A stretch of DNA of 64,000 nucleotides from Nitrospira sp. (GCA_029194675.1 JARFXP010000002.1:310001-374000), one strand, 5' to 3'; shown: positions 43,881-52,838, numbered from the stretch's first letter. Numbers and translations: made by a program. Notes: a model not told the origin generated them from the letters alone.

Positions 43881-44744
43881 ATGCCTGGCTCAAATTCAAT
43901 GGATATAATGGATATAAAGGGTGCCAAGATTTTCATCAGCTATTCACGCAGCGACCATGAGATAGCTGCTCGAATTGCGAATGCACTCAAGAAAACCCAA
44001 TTTGAGGTATGGCTAGATATCGATCGCATTCAGCCAGGCCAGAATTGGGTTCGGGTCATTGATCAAGCGCTCACTGATGCCGGCTATCTTATTGCCTTGC
44101 TATCCAAAGCTTCCTTGGAATCCCTGTGGGTGCAACAGGAGTGGACAACTGTTCTGACGAGGCAACTGTCAGGCACCAATGGTGGCGTGGTGATCCCGTT
44201 GCGTTTGGAGCCCATTAGTCTGCCAACCATCTTGCGCGCAATGCAGGCCATTGACTTATTCCCTGATTTTGACGAAGGGCTCAAGAAGTTGGTTGGGTTT
44301 CTCTTGTGTGATACCAGGCCTGCCTGGCTCGTTCAGCATGAGTTTCATGCCACGAGGCAGATCGATAACTTGGCCGACTCTCCGTCCTTGCAGACGCTAA
44401 AGACTGAACCCGCGAGATACTCCAATGCTACATGGAACGCGTGGCATCAGGCGTTGCATTCTGAACAAGTCACTGACCCGGCTCTGGCAAAGCTGGACAA
44501 TCGAACCATACGCCGCATTGCTCTGAGATGTCTTAGTCAAGCGGAATTGCAAAGTTTCTGCTTTGACAATGGTATTCAGCCAGGTTCGGTGGCGGGAAAC
44601 AGTTTGAATGAGCAAATTCTTTCTCTTCTTCAGCAGCTATTGAGAGATGGCATTCTGGAGCAGTTCATCAAATGGCTTGCAGAGGAGAGTCCGCGTTGCG
44701 TAGAAAACGCCATCAAGATTTTCATGCCAACTTCTCCGAACTAG
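43881..44744 (+). CDS. TIR protein with C-terminal effector-associated (death-like) helical domain
   Basis: A 287-residue protein. Residues 10-140 are a TIR domain (AKIFISYSRSDHEIAARIA, VWLDIDRIQPGQNW, YLIALLSKASLESLWVQQEW with the candidate catalytic Glu). Residues 200-280 are a helical bundle resembling effector-associated domains: RRIALRCLSQAELQSFCFD, LNEQILSLLQQLLRDGILEQF. Those domains recruit effectors by pairing with like domains on partners. No second copy of such a domain stands out in the window, so the partner may lie elsewhere. GGGAGG precedes the ATG. Confidence 0.85.
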   Translation: MPGSNSMDIMDIKGAKIFISYSRSDHEIAARIANALKKTQFEVWLDIDRIQPGQNWVRVIDQALTDAGYLIALLSKASLESLWVQQEWTTVLTRQLSGTNGGVVIPLRLEPISLPTILRAMQAIDLFPDFDEGLKKLVGFLLCDTRPAWLVQHEFHATRQIDNLADSPSLQTLKTEPARYSNATWNAWHQALHSEQVTDPALAKLDNRTIRRIALRCLSQAELQSFCFDNGIQPGSVAGNSLNEQILSLLQQLLRDGILEQFIKWLAEESPRCVENAIKIFMPTSPN

Positions 44745-44769
44745 GAGTCCATGACGCTGAAATAAGTAT

Positions 44770-44852
44770 GGAAACATGTGATAACCGGAGCTATGCGGAC
44801 TCCCGAAACTCCCTTGTTGGCTTCCGTCTCGTCCGGGACATTGAGCCCTAAC
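44770..44852 (+). pseudogene. Scar of an FGE-domain 3' end
   Basis: In one frame the bases encode DNRSYADSRNSLVGFRLVRD followed by IEP and TAA, which is the C-terminus of an FGE-sulfatase domain (compare GFRLAQDIP in copy 2). The flank TAACCCTTTGTTCTT...TTTGACCCGTTGCTCTTG also matches the 3' flanks at 33277 and 35171. The rest of the gene is absent. So another TIR-FGE cassette once ended here, about 10 kb from the others. Confidence 0.7.
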
Positions 44853-45036
44853 CCTTTGTTCTTTATTCTTTGACCCGTTGCTCTTGCCCGGAAAATCAGG
44901 AAGGGAACAACAACGTCGGCAACCATTGATGAGGCTTGCAGGTATCTGTCTGGAGCAGTGGCGTGGTTTGATGCCGCGGATAAAGGATGGTTGTAGCCAT
45001 GGCGTGATGTACATTTCTCAAACACAAGGAGGCTTC

Positions 45037-45975
45037 ATGCCACACGTCACATTTATTCATGGACTTTCTAATAAGCCAGCGGCAGACATTCTTCATCAAA
45101 TCTGGCGGCGCGCGCTCGCAAAGGGCAGTGGCGGTTTGGATCTCGGAGCGAAAGGTGTGACCACCAGAATGGTGTACTGGGCCGATGTGGTCTATCCAGA
45201 GCCAGATCCAAATGTAGCTGCTTACGAAAGTACGTCAGAACGAACGGCCCAAGAAGTCGATGCGAGCGGAGATGCGCACATTCCCGTGGGTGAGAACGCC
45301 AAGGAAAAGCGTTTTATCCAAGCGATGCGAGCACAAGACACCAGGATGACCGATGCAGAAATCGAGAAGGCGGGGGACCAGGGCTCGACCGACGAGAGTG
45401 CCACCAAGCTCGAGCGCATTCCCCTTCCGTGGTGGATCAAGAAGAAAGTCATGGAGGCGAAGGTGCGGGACGCCTATCTCTACCTGTTCAACAAGGAGTT
45501 CTCCCCAAGACCAGGCATAGCCTACAAGGTGCAAGACCACATCCGCAAACTGTTCATCGATGCAATCAAAGCTGCGCCAGCTCGTGGTCCACATGTCGTG
45601 GTCAGTCACAGCATGGGGACGATTATTGCTTACGACTGCCTGAAGCGTGTCCCCGGGTGCCCAGTCATCGACGGCTTGATGACACTAGGCAGTCCGCTTG
45701 GCATCGATGAAGTGCAAGATTGTTTGGAGCCGGAATGGTCACGTTCTAACGGATACCCCACATCGCTGATAAGGTCACAATGGGTGAACGTCTACGACCA
45801 TCTCGATGTTGTCTGCGGAGCCGATCCAATAATTGCCAACGATTTTTGCGAAGGGAGTGTCAAGCGTATCCAAGACGTCAGCGTGACCAATGAAGGGGCT
45901 TGGCGCCATTCAATCGTGAAATACTTTGCGCGTGACGAAGTGCGTAACGCCCTACGCCAAGCTCTTGGGTTTTAA
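45037..45975 (+). CDS. Alpha/beta-hydrolase (lipase/esterase-like), 312 aa
   Basis: A 312-residue protein with HVTFIHGLSNKP at the start, an oxyanion-type HG motif, and the nucleophile elbow VSHSMGTI with Ser 192. Possible Asp and His partners are in YDHLDVVCGADP and WRHSIVKYF near the end. Residues 65-150 form a charged insert. AAGGAGG stands four bases before the ATG. The next gene, a TPR-trypsin protein, starts 11 bases later, so the two form an operon. In bacterial conflict systems such hydrolases serve as effectors on membrane lipids; that role is inferred. Confidence 0.85.
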   Translation: MPHVTFIHGLSNKPAADILHQIWRRALAKGSGGLDLGAKGVTTRMVYWADVVYPEPDPNVAAYESTSERTAQEVDASGDAHIPVGENAKEKRFIQAMRAQDTRMTDAEIEKAGDQGSTDESATKLERIPLPWWIKKKVMEAKVRDAYLYLFNKEFSPRPGIAYKVQDHIRKLFIDAIKAAPARGPHVVVSHSMGTIIAYDCLKRVPGCPVIDGLMTLGSPLGIDEVQDCLEPEWSRSNGYPTSLIRSQWVNVYDHLDVVCGADPIIANDFCEGSVKRIQDVSVTNEGAWRHSIVKYFARDEVRNALRQALGF

Positions 45976-45986
45976 GGGAGGGCTGG

Positions 45987-47597
45987 ATGGACACACAACA
46001 GAAGGCAGACAAGAAGGTCCAGCGCACCAGAGAGTTGCTGGGCCGCGCTCACTGGCCTATGGGAAGTGCAGATGCCCGCGAGGCCTTGCAACTGAGCAGT
46101 GATCTCAAGGACCTGCGCCAGTTTGCCCTGCTCGCAGATCTCAGTGAACGCGTGGTGCGAATGCAGCCCAACGCGATAACTGAGCAAAAAGTTTACGCAC
46201 AGGCCCTGATCGAAACCGGCCAGGCGACCGCCGCGATCGCCGTGGCCGAGAAGGCCTTGGACGGACTCTCTTCCCGTCATAAGGAATGGAACGAGCTCAC
46301 CGGTCTGATTGGACGTGCGTACAAACAAATTGCCATCGACACCGGAGATCCCCATTGTCCGGAAAGCCGAACGGCGCTCGCACGCGCGCTCGACGCCTAC
46401 AGTAAACCTTACAAACGGAATCCGAAAAACACCTGGCATGCCATCAATCTTGTCGCGATTGCTGCATTCGCCAAGCGGAGCGGCGTGGCCATCCCGACGT
46501 CGATCAATCCCACCACACTTGCCAGGAATATCATTGCGACGATCAACCATAAACCAAAGCGTATGCGCGACCGCTGGGATGCGGCGACGTTAGCCGAAGC
46601 GTACTTGGCGCTGCACGATCTGGATGCGGTGGAGCAGTATCTACACATCTATCTCTCGGATTCCAAGATACGCCCCTTTGAGGTCGGTAGTACCCTCAGG
46701 CAATTCAGTGAGGTCTGGGGATTGCGGGACGCCACCGATTCTCGCAGCAAAGGCCTCTTGCAAGCTTTGCGGGCACGGCTCATGTGCCTTCCAGGGGCGC
46801 AGTTACATCTCTCATCCAGTGACGTAGCACTTCAGCGAAAGATGCCTCCGCCGGAGGAACGACAACTTGAAGCAATCCTTGGAAACGAAGGGACCCAATC
46901 CTACGAATGGTGGAAGTGGGGGTTGGACCGTGCCTGCTCGGTGGCCGCCATCTATGCCGGCATCGGGCAGCGTGTGGGAACGGGATTTGTCGTGTCGGCA
47001 CGAGATCTGACGTACGCCGATACGGATGAATTAGTAGTCGTAACGAACTTTCATGTGGTGAACGAAAAAGGAACTAGCAGGGCTCTGAGGCCAAGCGACG
47101 CCCAGATCGTCTTCGAGGCCATCAATCCCCGCAAGCGATACAGCATTAAGGAAATCGTGTGGTCGTCCCCAGTCGACCGTCATGACGCAAGCATCCTTCG
47201 CCTGGCCGAACAGCCTTCCACCGTGACCGCCATCCCTCTTGCCAAGAACCTCCCCATTGTGGAACCGACCGCAAAAGTTTACATCATCGGCCATCCGGGG
47301 GGAGGTGGATTGGAGTTTTCATTCCAGGACAACGCGCTACTCGATCATGAAGGGGTAGAGGGGGGGAAGCCGAGTACGCCCGACGTGTGTCGCCTCCACT
47401 ACCGTGCTCCAACAGAAAAAGGAAGTTCGGGCAGCCCCGTGTTCAATGCCGGCTACTGGGAAGGCATTGCCTTGCATCATGAGGGAGGCATCCTATCAAA
47501 ATTGAACGGCCAGCAAGGGACCTACCCGGCCAATGAAGGGATCTCCCTTCTCTCGATCGCTGAAGCGATTGCCAACAAAAGAAATTATCACTCATGA
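45987..47597 (+). CDS. TPR/DUF4071-like protein with C-terminal trypsin-like protease
   Basis: A 536-residue protein. Residues 1-290 are TPR and DUF4071-like helices (LIGRAYKQIAIDTGD, WHAINLVAIAAFAKR, RDRWDAATLAEAYLALHDLD). Residues 315-530 are a trypsin-fold serine protease with the triad His 356 in TNFHVV, Asp 400 in RHDASIL and Ser 481 in GSSGSP. It has no signal peptide, so the protease acts in the cytoplasm. Proteases of this kind in conflict systems act as initiators that cut partner effectors, and the hydrolase gene just upstream is the obvious candidate. Confidence 0.87.
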   Translation: MDTQQKADKKVQRTRELLGRAHWPMGSADAREALQLSSDLKDLRQFALLADLSERVVRMQPNAITEQKVYAQALIETGQATAAIAVAEKALDGLSSRHKEWNELTGLIGRAYKQIAIDTGDPHCPESRTALARALDAYSKPYKRNPKNTWHAINLVAIAAFAKRSGVAIPTSINPTTLARNIIATINHKPKRMRDRWDAATLAEAYLALHDLDAVEQYLHIYLSDSKIRPFEVGSTLRQFSEVWGLRDATDSRSKGLLQALRARLMCLPGAQLHLSSSDVALQRKMPPPEERQLEAILGNEGTQSYEWWKWGLDRACSVAAIYAGIGQRVGTGFVVSARDLTYADTDELVVVTNFHVVNEKGTSRALRPSDAQIVFEAINPRKRYSIKEIVWSSPVDRHDASILRLAEQPSTVTAIPLAKNLPIVEPTAKVYIIGHPGGGGLEFSFQDNALLDHEGVEGGKPSTPDVCRLHYRAPTEKGSSGSPVFNAGYWEGIALHHEGGILSKLNGQQGTYPANEGISLLSIAEAIANKRNYHS

Positions 47598-48288
47598 ATT
47601 CATCAGCCACCAATCCATTGATGCTCCTTTGAGATGGAAACGGGATCGTATTGTTGCAGGCCAATTATCAATGTCCGTACCGATTACCAAACTTGATTGT
47701 GACATTGTCCTCAGTCGTTCGCACAAGGACCGCCATTTTGGCTTGTAACTCGAACAGTGGCTATCCGCAATGATCTTTCCCTCACGCAGGGCGTCTGCAG
47801 TGGCGATCTCTTGTTCGCCGCAGCTTGCCAGCAACGTGGAGTCAGGGTGCAGTGGCTACGTCAGCTTTCATATGGCATCAGCAAGGTCCAATTCATCTGT
47901 CTCCGGGACGGGGGTGGGGGCGACGGTCCCGGCGGCACCGCGCACATGTATCGGGAAGTGAACCGCCGGACAGGTCAGGTGACCTGGATCGATACTCGAT
48001 CTCTTTAATTCGAAACCCACCGTACCCATTTCGATACAGTCCCGTATCGGTTTAGATTCTCCACCCAATTGCTACGACCAGTCTCGCAGCGGTTTTATAC
48101 CTTCTTCACAGCCGTTGAAGAAACCATAGTGAAAAAAATCCTTAGAAAGAGTACATAGGGATGCAATCAAGCTAAGTCCCTTCTGCCGGTACGTATTGGC
48201 AAGATGATTGCTCAAGTCACAGGTCGACACTATCTCGAGTTTCGTCCCGGTCGGTCTTGCACCTATTACATCACAGAAAGGAGTGCAT
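47598..48288. other. Gap with one doubtful ORF
   Basis: Between the protease and the caspase-like gene I find no clear gene. A plus-strand frame at 47757-48008 encodes 83 residues ending in a Gly-rich stretch (DGGGGDGPGGTAHM) and RTGQVTWIDTRSL, which looks protein-like, but it has no convincing ribosome site or family; the first part of it may be out of frame. The last 40 bases hold the ribosome site AAAGGAG of the next gene. Confidence 0.35.
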
Positions 48289-49125
48289 ATGGCAAAACGA
48301 GCGGTGCTCATCGGGATCAACAAGTATCAGGTTCCTGGGTCGGATCTGAACGGGTGTGTCAATGACGTGAAGAACCTGAGTGGAGTGCTGAAGACATACT
48401 ATGGTTTTGCGGACAAAGACGTCATGACCCTCACCGATCTGAAGGCAACGAAGAAGGCGATGCAGTCGGCGATCCAGAAGCTGATTGCGAGCGGGAAGAA
48501 GGGCGATGTCCTGCTCCTCCATTATTCTGGGCATGGGTCGAATGTGCCGGATGACAACGGCGACGAGGCGGATCATCGGGATGAGATCTTGTGCCCGACC
48601 GATCTGGATTGGAAAGACACGCTGCGCGACGATTGGCTTCGAAAGACGTTCGACAAGCTACGTAAGGGCGTCAGCCTCACGGTGATCATGGACTGTTGCC
48701 ACTCCGGCAGCATCACTCGCGCTATCACGCCGCTGGATGCGCCCAGAAGAGAACGGTTCCTTCCGTGCCCGTTGGATCTGATGGCCACTGAGTCCGGCAG
48801 AAAGCTGCGAGGAACGATTCGCGGTCAGCTGGGAAAAGCTCCCCGAGAACGGAAGAGAAAGAGCGATATCGTCCATGCCGACATTCAAGAGCTGTTGATC
48901 ACTGGCTGTCGGGATACCCAAACGTCAGCCGATGCCGATATCGGAGGGACCTATAATGGGGCGCTGACCTATTACCTCGTCGAATCGATCAAAGAAGCTG
49001 AGGGTAAGCTGACCTATCGAGAACTGCACCAGCGGACCACCGCAAGACTGAAGAAGAACGATTTCGATCAGGTGCCTCAACTTGAAGGACAGCGCGCCTC
49101 GTTCGATCGGCAGTTTCTGAGCTAG
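48289..49125 (+). CDS. Caspase-like (metacaspase-type) protease
   Basis: A 278-residue C14-family cysteine protease: KRAVLIGINKYQVPGSDLNG at the start, the catalytic His 82 in HYSGHGS and Cys 137 in DCCHSGS, with the usual substrate-pocket Asp residues around them. It has no signal peptide or adaptor domain, so it must be recruited or activated by something else. AAAGGAG precedes the ATG by five bases. It follows the TIR and protease genes and is followed by a patatin relic. Caspase-like proteases in bacteria act in cell-suicide defence, cutting partner effectors. Confidence 0.92.
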   Translation: MAKRAVLIGINKYQVPGSDLNGCVNDVKNLSGVLKTYYGFADKDVMTLTDLKATKKAMQSAIQKLIASGKKGDVLLLHYSGHGSNVPDDNGDEADHRDEILCPTDLDWKDTLRDDWLRKTFDKLRKGVSLTVIMDCCHSGSITRAITPLDAPRRERFLPCPLDLMATESGRKLRGTIRGQLGKAPRERKRKSDIVHADIQELLITGCRDTQTSADADIGGTYNGALTYYLVESIKEAEGKLTYRELHQRTTARLKKNDFDQVPQLEGQRASFDRQFLS

Positions 49126-49158
49126 AGAGGCGGGGAAAACGGTGAGAAAGGAGGCACC

Positions 49159-49290
49159 ATGATGCGCACCTAAAGGCACGCATCACGGCCAAAGGGCCCA
49201 AGAAAATTCTTGCCCTCGATGGCGACGGCATTTCCCGGATGACGACGATCGAGGTGTCGCGGACATTGAGCGTCTGATTCCGTGCGGGAC
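49159..49290 (+). pseudogene. Patatin-like phospholipase relic
   Basis: After a good ribosome site (AAAGGAGG) an ATG starts a short frame. With two single-base corrections it reads ...KARITAKGPKKILALDG...RMTTIEVLADIERLI, the N-terminus of a patatin phospholipase (KKILALDGGGIRG in the family). The oxyanion motif DGGG reads DGDG and the following part is missing. It lies 33 bases after the caspase-like gene on the same strand, so the two were probably an effector pair. Confidence 0.7.
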
Positions 49291-49316
49291 GATCATCGCC
49301 CCGCACGAGCGGTGGA

Positions 49317-49859
49317 TCACTTTGCTGGGTCGTACGCGACATCCAGGACTTTGACGTCGAAGAAGAGTGTTTTGCCGGCCAGCGGATGGTTGAAATCCAG
49401 GACGACCGTATCGTTTTTCACCTCGGAAACACGCGGAAACACCTTTCGTCCCTCAGGGGTTTTGCCTTCCAACCGTGCCCCAACTTTTTGAGCATCCGCC
49501 GGTATCATTTTTTTGTCGATCTCCTGAAATGCTTTCGGATCAATGGTGCCGTAGCCGTCGGTTGGGGCCACCGAGAACTTCTTTTTCTCGCCAACCGCCA
49601 TACCCTCGATCTGTTTCTCGACCCCGGGAATAATTTGGTGACTACCCTGAGTGACTTTTAACGGTTGCCCACCGACGTTGGTATCGACGACTGATTGATC
49701 GTCCAGTTTCAGGGTGTACTCCAGGCTCACTTGTTTTCCGTTCGAGACTGTTATTGGTGAGGTTCCTTTCTTCTGGTCTCCGGCACATGCAGCCACAGTC
49801 GAGAACAACAGCACTGCGCTCCAAGCGGACAGCACAAAGGATAGGTATGGACGTCTCAT
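49317..49859 (-). CDS. FKBP-type peptidyl-prolyl isomerase, lipoprotein
   Basis: A 180-residue protein with a lipoprotein signal ending in VAAC near residue 25. The remaining part is a SlyD-like FKBP domain: VSLEYTLKLDDQSVVDTN, IIPGVEKQIEGMAVGEKK, then an insert-in-flap region (PEGRKVFPRV) and VVLDFNHPLAGKTLFFDVKVLDV at the end, which are typical of this family. It would catalyse proline isomerisation and act as a chaperone in the periplasm. It converges with the defence island on the other strand. Confidence 0.92.
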   Translation of the reverse strand: MRRPYLSFVLSAWSAVLLFSTVAACAGDQKKGTSPITVSNGKQVSLEYTLKLDDQSVVDTNVGGQPLKVTQGSHQIIPGVEKQIEGMAVGEKKKFSVAPTDGYGTIDPKAFQEIDKKMIPADAQKVGARLEGKTPEGRKVFPRVSEVKNDTVVLDFNHPLAGKTLFFDVKVLDVAYDPAK

Positions 49860-50181
49860 AGGTATCGTACCTCCTGTGAGAAATGGTTCGTCTGTAGACT
49901 GGAATGGGTCGCGGGACCGGATGCGCGACAGGACGGGCGATCGGTTCCAGACTATGTTGCTGGGTTACTTATCACGCTACCACATGAGTGCGCCTGATGC
50001 TACCCAGTAATTTACCGACCGTTCAACTTTGATACAGCGCGAGAAATGCGATGTTGCCACCGAACTGTGGCCCTGTTACTCCCTGGCAGAGGAGCAGTCA
50101 TGATCTGTGGCATCTATTTTCAGGTGATAAGGCTCGCGTGGTGATGGCCACGTCTCGTTAAATGCTTTCGGCCACGATGCT
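49860..50181. other. Gap without a gene
   Basis: This stretch lies upstream of the FKBP gene and downstream of the first VOC gene, both on the minus strand. It should contain the FKBP promoter. I see no coding frame, repeat or hairpin of note. Confidence 0.5.
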
Positions 50182-50673
50182 TCATGTGCCGTCGTAAGCC
50201 TGTTGGATCTTTTGAAGATCCGGCTTAGTCATTTGAAGGATGGCCTCCATGACTCGTTCCGATTTCTTGATATCTTTGTCTCGCAGCATTTTGTCCCATT
50301 CCGGAGAGACGATTTGCCATGAGAGCCCATACTTATCCTTCAGCCAGCCGCATGGCCCAGGTTCCCCGCCTTGGGAGAGTTTGTCCCACATCTCGTCGAT
50401 TTCGGCTTGCGTCTCGCACTTCACCATAAAAGAGACTGCCTCGGTGAATTTGAAGAGAGGGCCGCCGTTCAGGGCCACGAATTCCTGGTTTTCGATCTCA
50501 AACGTGACGGTCATCACCGATCCCTTCGGCTGTCCGAATTGAGCGCCGGCTTCTCCATAGCGTGTTATGGGACCCATCCTCGAATGCTTGAATATCGACA
50601 GGTAGAACTTCGCCGCCTCTTCGGCTTGGTCGTCGAACCAAAGACAAGGGGTAATTCGTTGTATAGTAGGCAT
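50182..50673 (-). CDS. VOC-family protein (PhnB/3-demethylubiquinone-methyltransferase-like)
   Basis: A 163-residue protein of the vicinal-oxygen-chelate fold, of the PhnB type: ITPCLWFDDQAEEAAKFYLSIF, MTVTFEIENQEFVALNGGP, GPCGWLKDKYGLSWQIVSP. No substrate is known for most members. The ATG at 50673 has GAGGAAGG upstream and is preferred over an extended frame to 50727. A second VOC gene lies just upstream on the same strand. Confidence 0.88.
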   Translation of the reverse strand: MPTIQRITPCLWFDDQAEEAAKFYLSIFKHSRMGPITRYGEAGAQFGQPKGSVMTVTFEIENQEFVALNGGPLFKFTEAVSFMVKCETQAEIDEMWDKLSQGGEPGPCGWLKDKYGLSWQIVSPEWDKMLRDKDIKKSERVMEAILQMTKPDLQKIQQAYDGT

Positions 50674-50736
50674 TGTGCCCCTTCCTCCTCGCACGTGGAC
50701 TGTGAATGAGGCTGCATTCTGATGCAAGTCGAACTG

Positions 50737-51201
50737 TCAGCCACAGGCCTTTCGTGCCGCCTCCTTCAATTCATCCGGGTTGACGTCTCGAACGTGCGTG
50801 GCGATCGACCACTGATGCCCAAAGGGGTCTTCCAGCAGGCCGTAACGATCTCCCCAGAACATGTCGGCGACCGACATCATGATTTTCGCGCCGGCTGCGA
50901 CGGCTTGGTTGAAGACCGACTCTACATCCTGGACATAGAGATGGATGGTGACCGGTGAACCTTTCAGCGACTTCGGCCCGAATGAGTTGTGATCGGGAAA
51001 TTCATCGACGAGCATGACGGGAGAGTCACCGATTCGGATCAGGGCATGGAGGAGTTTCCCCTCTAGTCCTGGTACCTTGCACAACTCCACGGCATTGAAG
51101 GCCTTCTTGTAAAATTCAATTGCATCGGCGGCACCGGCGCACACCAGGTGCGGGGTCACAGTATGCATCCCATCTGGAATCGGCTTGACCGGCTTGTTCA
51201 T
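50737..51201 (-). CDS. VOC-family protein (PhnB-like), second
   Basis: A 154-residue VOC protein with two beta-alpha-beta-beta-beta units: VTPHLVCAGAADAIEFYKKAFNA and VTIHLYVQDVESVFNQAVAAGAK, and the end motif YGLLEDPFGHQWSIATHV. It probably acts on a small molecule and may bind a metal ion through the Glu and His of the last motif. It is co-oriented with the first VOC gene, 63 bases apart. Confidence 0.9.
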   Translation of the reverse strand: MNKPVKPIPDGMHTVTPHLVCAGAADAIEFYKKAFNAVELCKVPGLEGKLLHALIRIGDSPVMLVDEFPDHNSFGPKSLKGSPVTIHLYVQDVESVFNQAVAAGAKIMMSVADMFWGDRYGLLEDPFGHQWSIATHVRDVNPDELKEAARKACG

Positions 51202-51261
51202 CGCGTGCTCCTTTCGGTTGATCCCTCGGGTGACTTATTCTTGGTTTCTATGTTGCGGGAA

Positions 51262-51558
51262 CTATCCTCCCGCCATGGCTCCCACGATGAGGAACGGCTC
51301 GCTTCCCATGACAACGGCGTCGGGCAGGGGACTATCCGGCAATTCATGGGACAGATCCTGCTCACAGGCAAAGAAACGGATAAACGGTCTGCGTTTGAGC
51401 GTGACGTGATCACGGACTGTTCCCCGTAACACCGGATAGCGGGCTTCAAGCGCGTCGAGCACCGACCGTTGCGTCGCCGGACCTTTGACCTCAAGGGTCA
51501 CTTCACCGTTCACACGCGCCAGGGTCCGTAGATGTTGAGGAAGGATGACGCGAATCAT
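51262..51558 (-). CDS. MoaD/ThiS-like small sulfur-carrier-type protein
   Basis: A 98-residue ubiquitin-fold protein ending in VGAMAGG with a C-terminal Gly-Gly as required for thiocarboxylate formation. The body ([23 protein letters not shown] and [17 protein letters not shown]) is typical of MoaD. No MoaE or E1-like gene is close. It lies next to a BNR-repeat protein gene, a pairing that I have met elsewhere, here in decayed form. Confidence 0.85.
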   Translation of the reverse strand: MIRVILPQHLRTLARVNGEVTLEVKGPATQRSVLDALEARYPVLRGTVRDHVTLKRRPFIRFFACEQDLSHELPDSPLPDAVVMGSEPFLIVGAMAGG

Positions 51559-51629
51559 TTGTCACTCGTCTCTTGTAACGCTTGGTTACCGTATGGTCTT
51601 CCGACTCAGCACTCAGTCTTCAGCACTTC

Positions 51630-51910
51630 TCATGGGAGCGTCTGTACCTCTACGGAAAGCACTGCCGGCAGATCCCTTACAATCGGCGCCCAACTGTCGC
51701 CGCCATCGGCCGACCGTTGATCACCTGGCCGAACCAACTGCTGGTTTGGGAGGCATAGATGCGATCCGGATCGGCTGGCGAGGCGTTCAGGTGGTACAGC
51801 TCCCATCCGCCGAAGTGAGGGCCTTGTACCTCCCATCGTTTGCGCGTGCCGTCCGATGTCAGAATGAACGCCCCCTTTTTGGTGCCGACCAGCAGTCGTA
51901 CGCTGCTCAT
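51630..51910 (-). pseudogene. BNR-repeat (sialidase-like) protein gene with internal deletion
   Basis: The 5' part ([46 protein letters not shown]) is the start of a BNR-repeat protein normally of about 350 residues. After WFGQVI the frame must shift to reach [20 protein letters not shown], a later BNR repeat and the protein end. The middle, including most repeats, is gone. AAAGGG precedes the ATG at 51910. It is downstream of the small secreted gene on the same strand. Confidence 0.75.
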
Positions 51911-51982
51911 GGTGTGATCCCTTTCTCGTGATGACCGGTTTTCGGCGGTCAGCGTCAGCCGCTTCGTCAAGTTGTCGTCCGA

Positions 51983-52192
51983 TTACAGTTTCCTGCTGTA
52001 GATGATCTCCAGAAATTTCGTTTCTTTTTGCTTTCCGTGGGCACCGTACATCTCGAACGTAGGGTTGTTGGCGTCGGCGATTTTCCAGTGCTGTGGGTCC
52101 ATCGCTCTTTCATGCTTCTTCTCTTTGGCGAAAACCGGCCAGCCGGTCAGCATGATGCACAATGTGGTCACTGCCAAGGGTTTCAACTGCAT
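51983..52192 (-). CDS. Small secreted protein, 69 aa, unknown
   Basis: A 69-residue protein with a signal peptide (hydrophobic VTTLCIMLTGWPVF, cleavage after FAK or near it). The mature part (KHERAMDPQHWKIADANNP, FEMYGAHGKQKETKFLEIIYSR) has no known family. AGGAGG sits seven bases before the ATG at 52192. It probably acts in the periplasm. Confidence 0.6.
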   Translation of the reverse strand: MQLKPLAVTTLCIMLTGWPVFAKEKKHERAMDPQHWKIADANNPTFEMYGAHGKQKETKFLEIIYSRKL

Positions 52193-52295
52193 GGTGGCCT
52201 CCTGCCGGTTAAGTTTTGAGCAAAACCGCGTTCGATACGATTGATAGTCGATTGCATGGGCCGGTTTCTCAGCATCATGCTGGCTCATGAAGCGG

Positions 52296-52355
52296 CTAGG
52301 CGTCGGCGAGGACCTTGAATCCACCGTAGGCCATTCGTATGCAATCGAAAACCAT
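52296..52355 (-). pseudogene. DUF1428 C-terminal relic
   Basis: The last 20 codons read GMVFDCIRMAYGGFKVLADA and stop, which resembles the C-terminus of DUF1428 proteins (FDGKRMxYGGF). There is no matching sequence further upstream, so only this tail is left. It lies between the small secreted gene and the YciI gene. Confidence 0.5.
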
Positions 52356-52412
52356 GCCTGCGTTTGATTGCGCAGCCCGCTCGTTTCGTCCCGGCCTTTG
52401 AACGGGACATCA

Positions 52413-52838
52413 TTATTTCCTTTTGGCAGTCTCTGCCCGCAATCGTTCTTCCTGCCCTCGCAGTTCCGGCGTGAACTCGGCACCGAAGTCGTCCGCTTCG
52501 AAGACTTGACGAATTTCGATCTCGGATTCTCCCGGCATGGGGTTGGGGCAGCGTTTGACCCATTCGATCGCCTCTTCCTTCGATTTCACCTGCCAGAGCC
52601 AATAGCCGGCAATAAGCTCTTTAGTTTCGGCAAAGGGGCCGTCGATCACGGTGCGTGTCTTTCCCGAAAATATGACACGTGTACCCTTCGAACTCGGCTG
52701 GAGCCCTTCACCCGCAAGCATCACCCCCGCCTTCACCAGTTCTTCGTTGAATTTGCCCATTTCGGTCAGCAGTTGTGTACTCGGCATGACACCAGCTTCC
52801 GACTCCTTTGTCGCTTTCACAATGACCATGAATCGCAT
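52413..52838 (-). CDS. YciI-family protein
   Basis: A 141-residue protein with the YCII ferredoxin-like fold: MRFMVIVKATKESEAG, GVMLAGEGLQPSSKGTRV, DGPFAETKELIAGYWLWQV, and a His/Asp-free active pocket typical of this subgroup. GAGGAGG is just before the ATG at 52838. It groups with the two VOC genes and the DUF1428 relic, a set often found together, possibly in small-molecule detoxification. Confidence 0.9.
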   Translation of the reverse strand: MRFMVIVKATKESEAGVMPSTQLLTEMGKFNEELVKAGVMLAGEGLQPSSKGTRVIFSGKTRTVIDGPFAETKELIAGYWLWQVKSKEEAIEWVKRCPNPMPGESEIEIRQVFEADDFGAEFTPELRGQEERLRAETAKRK

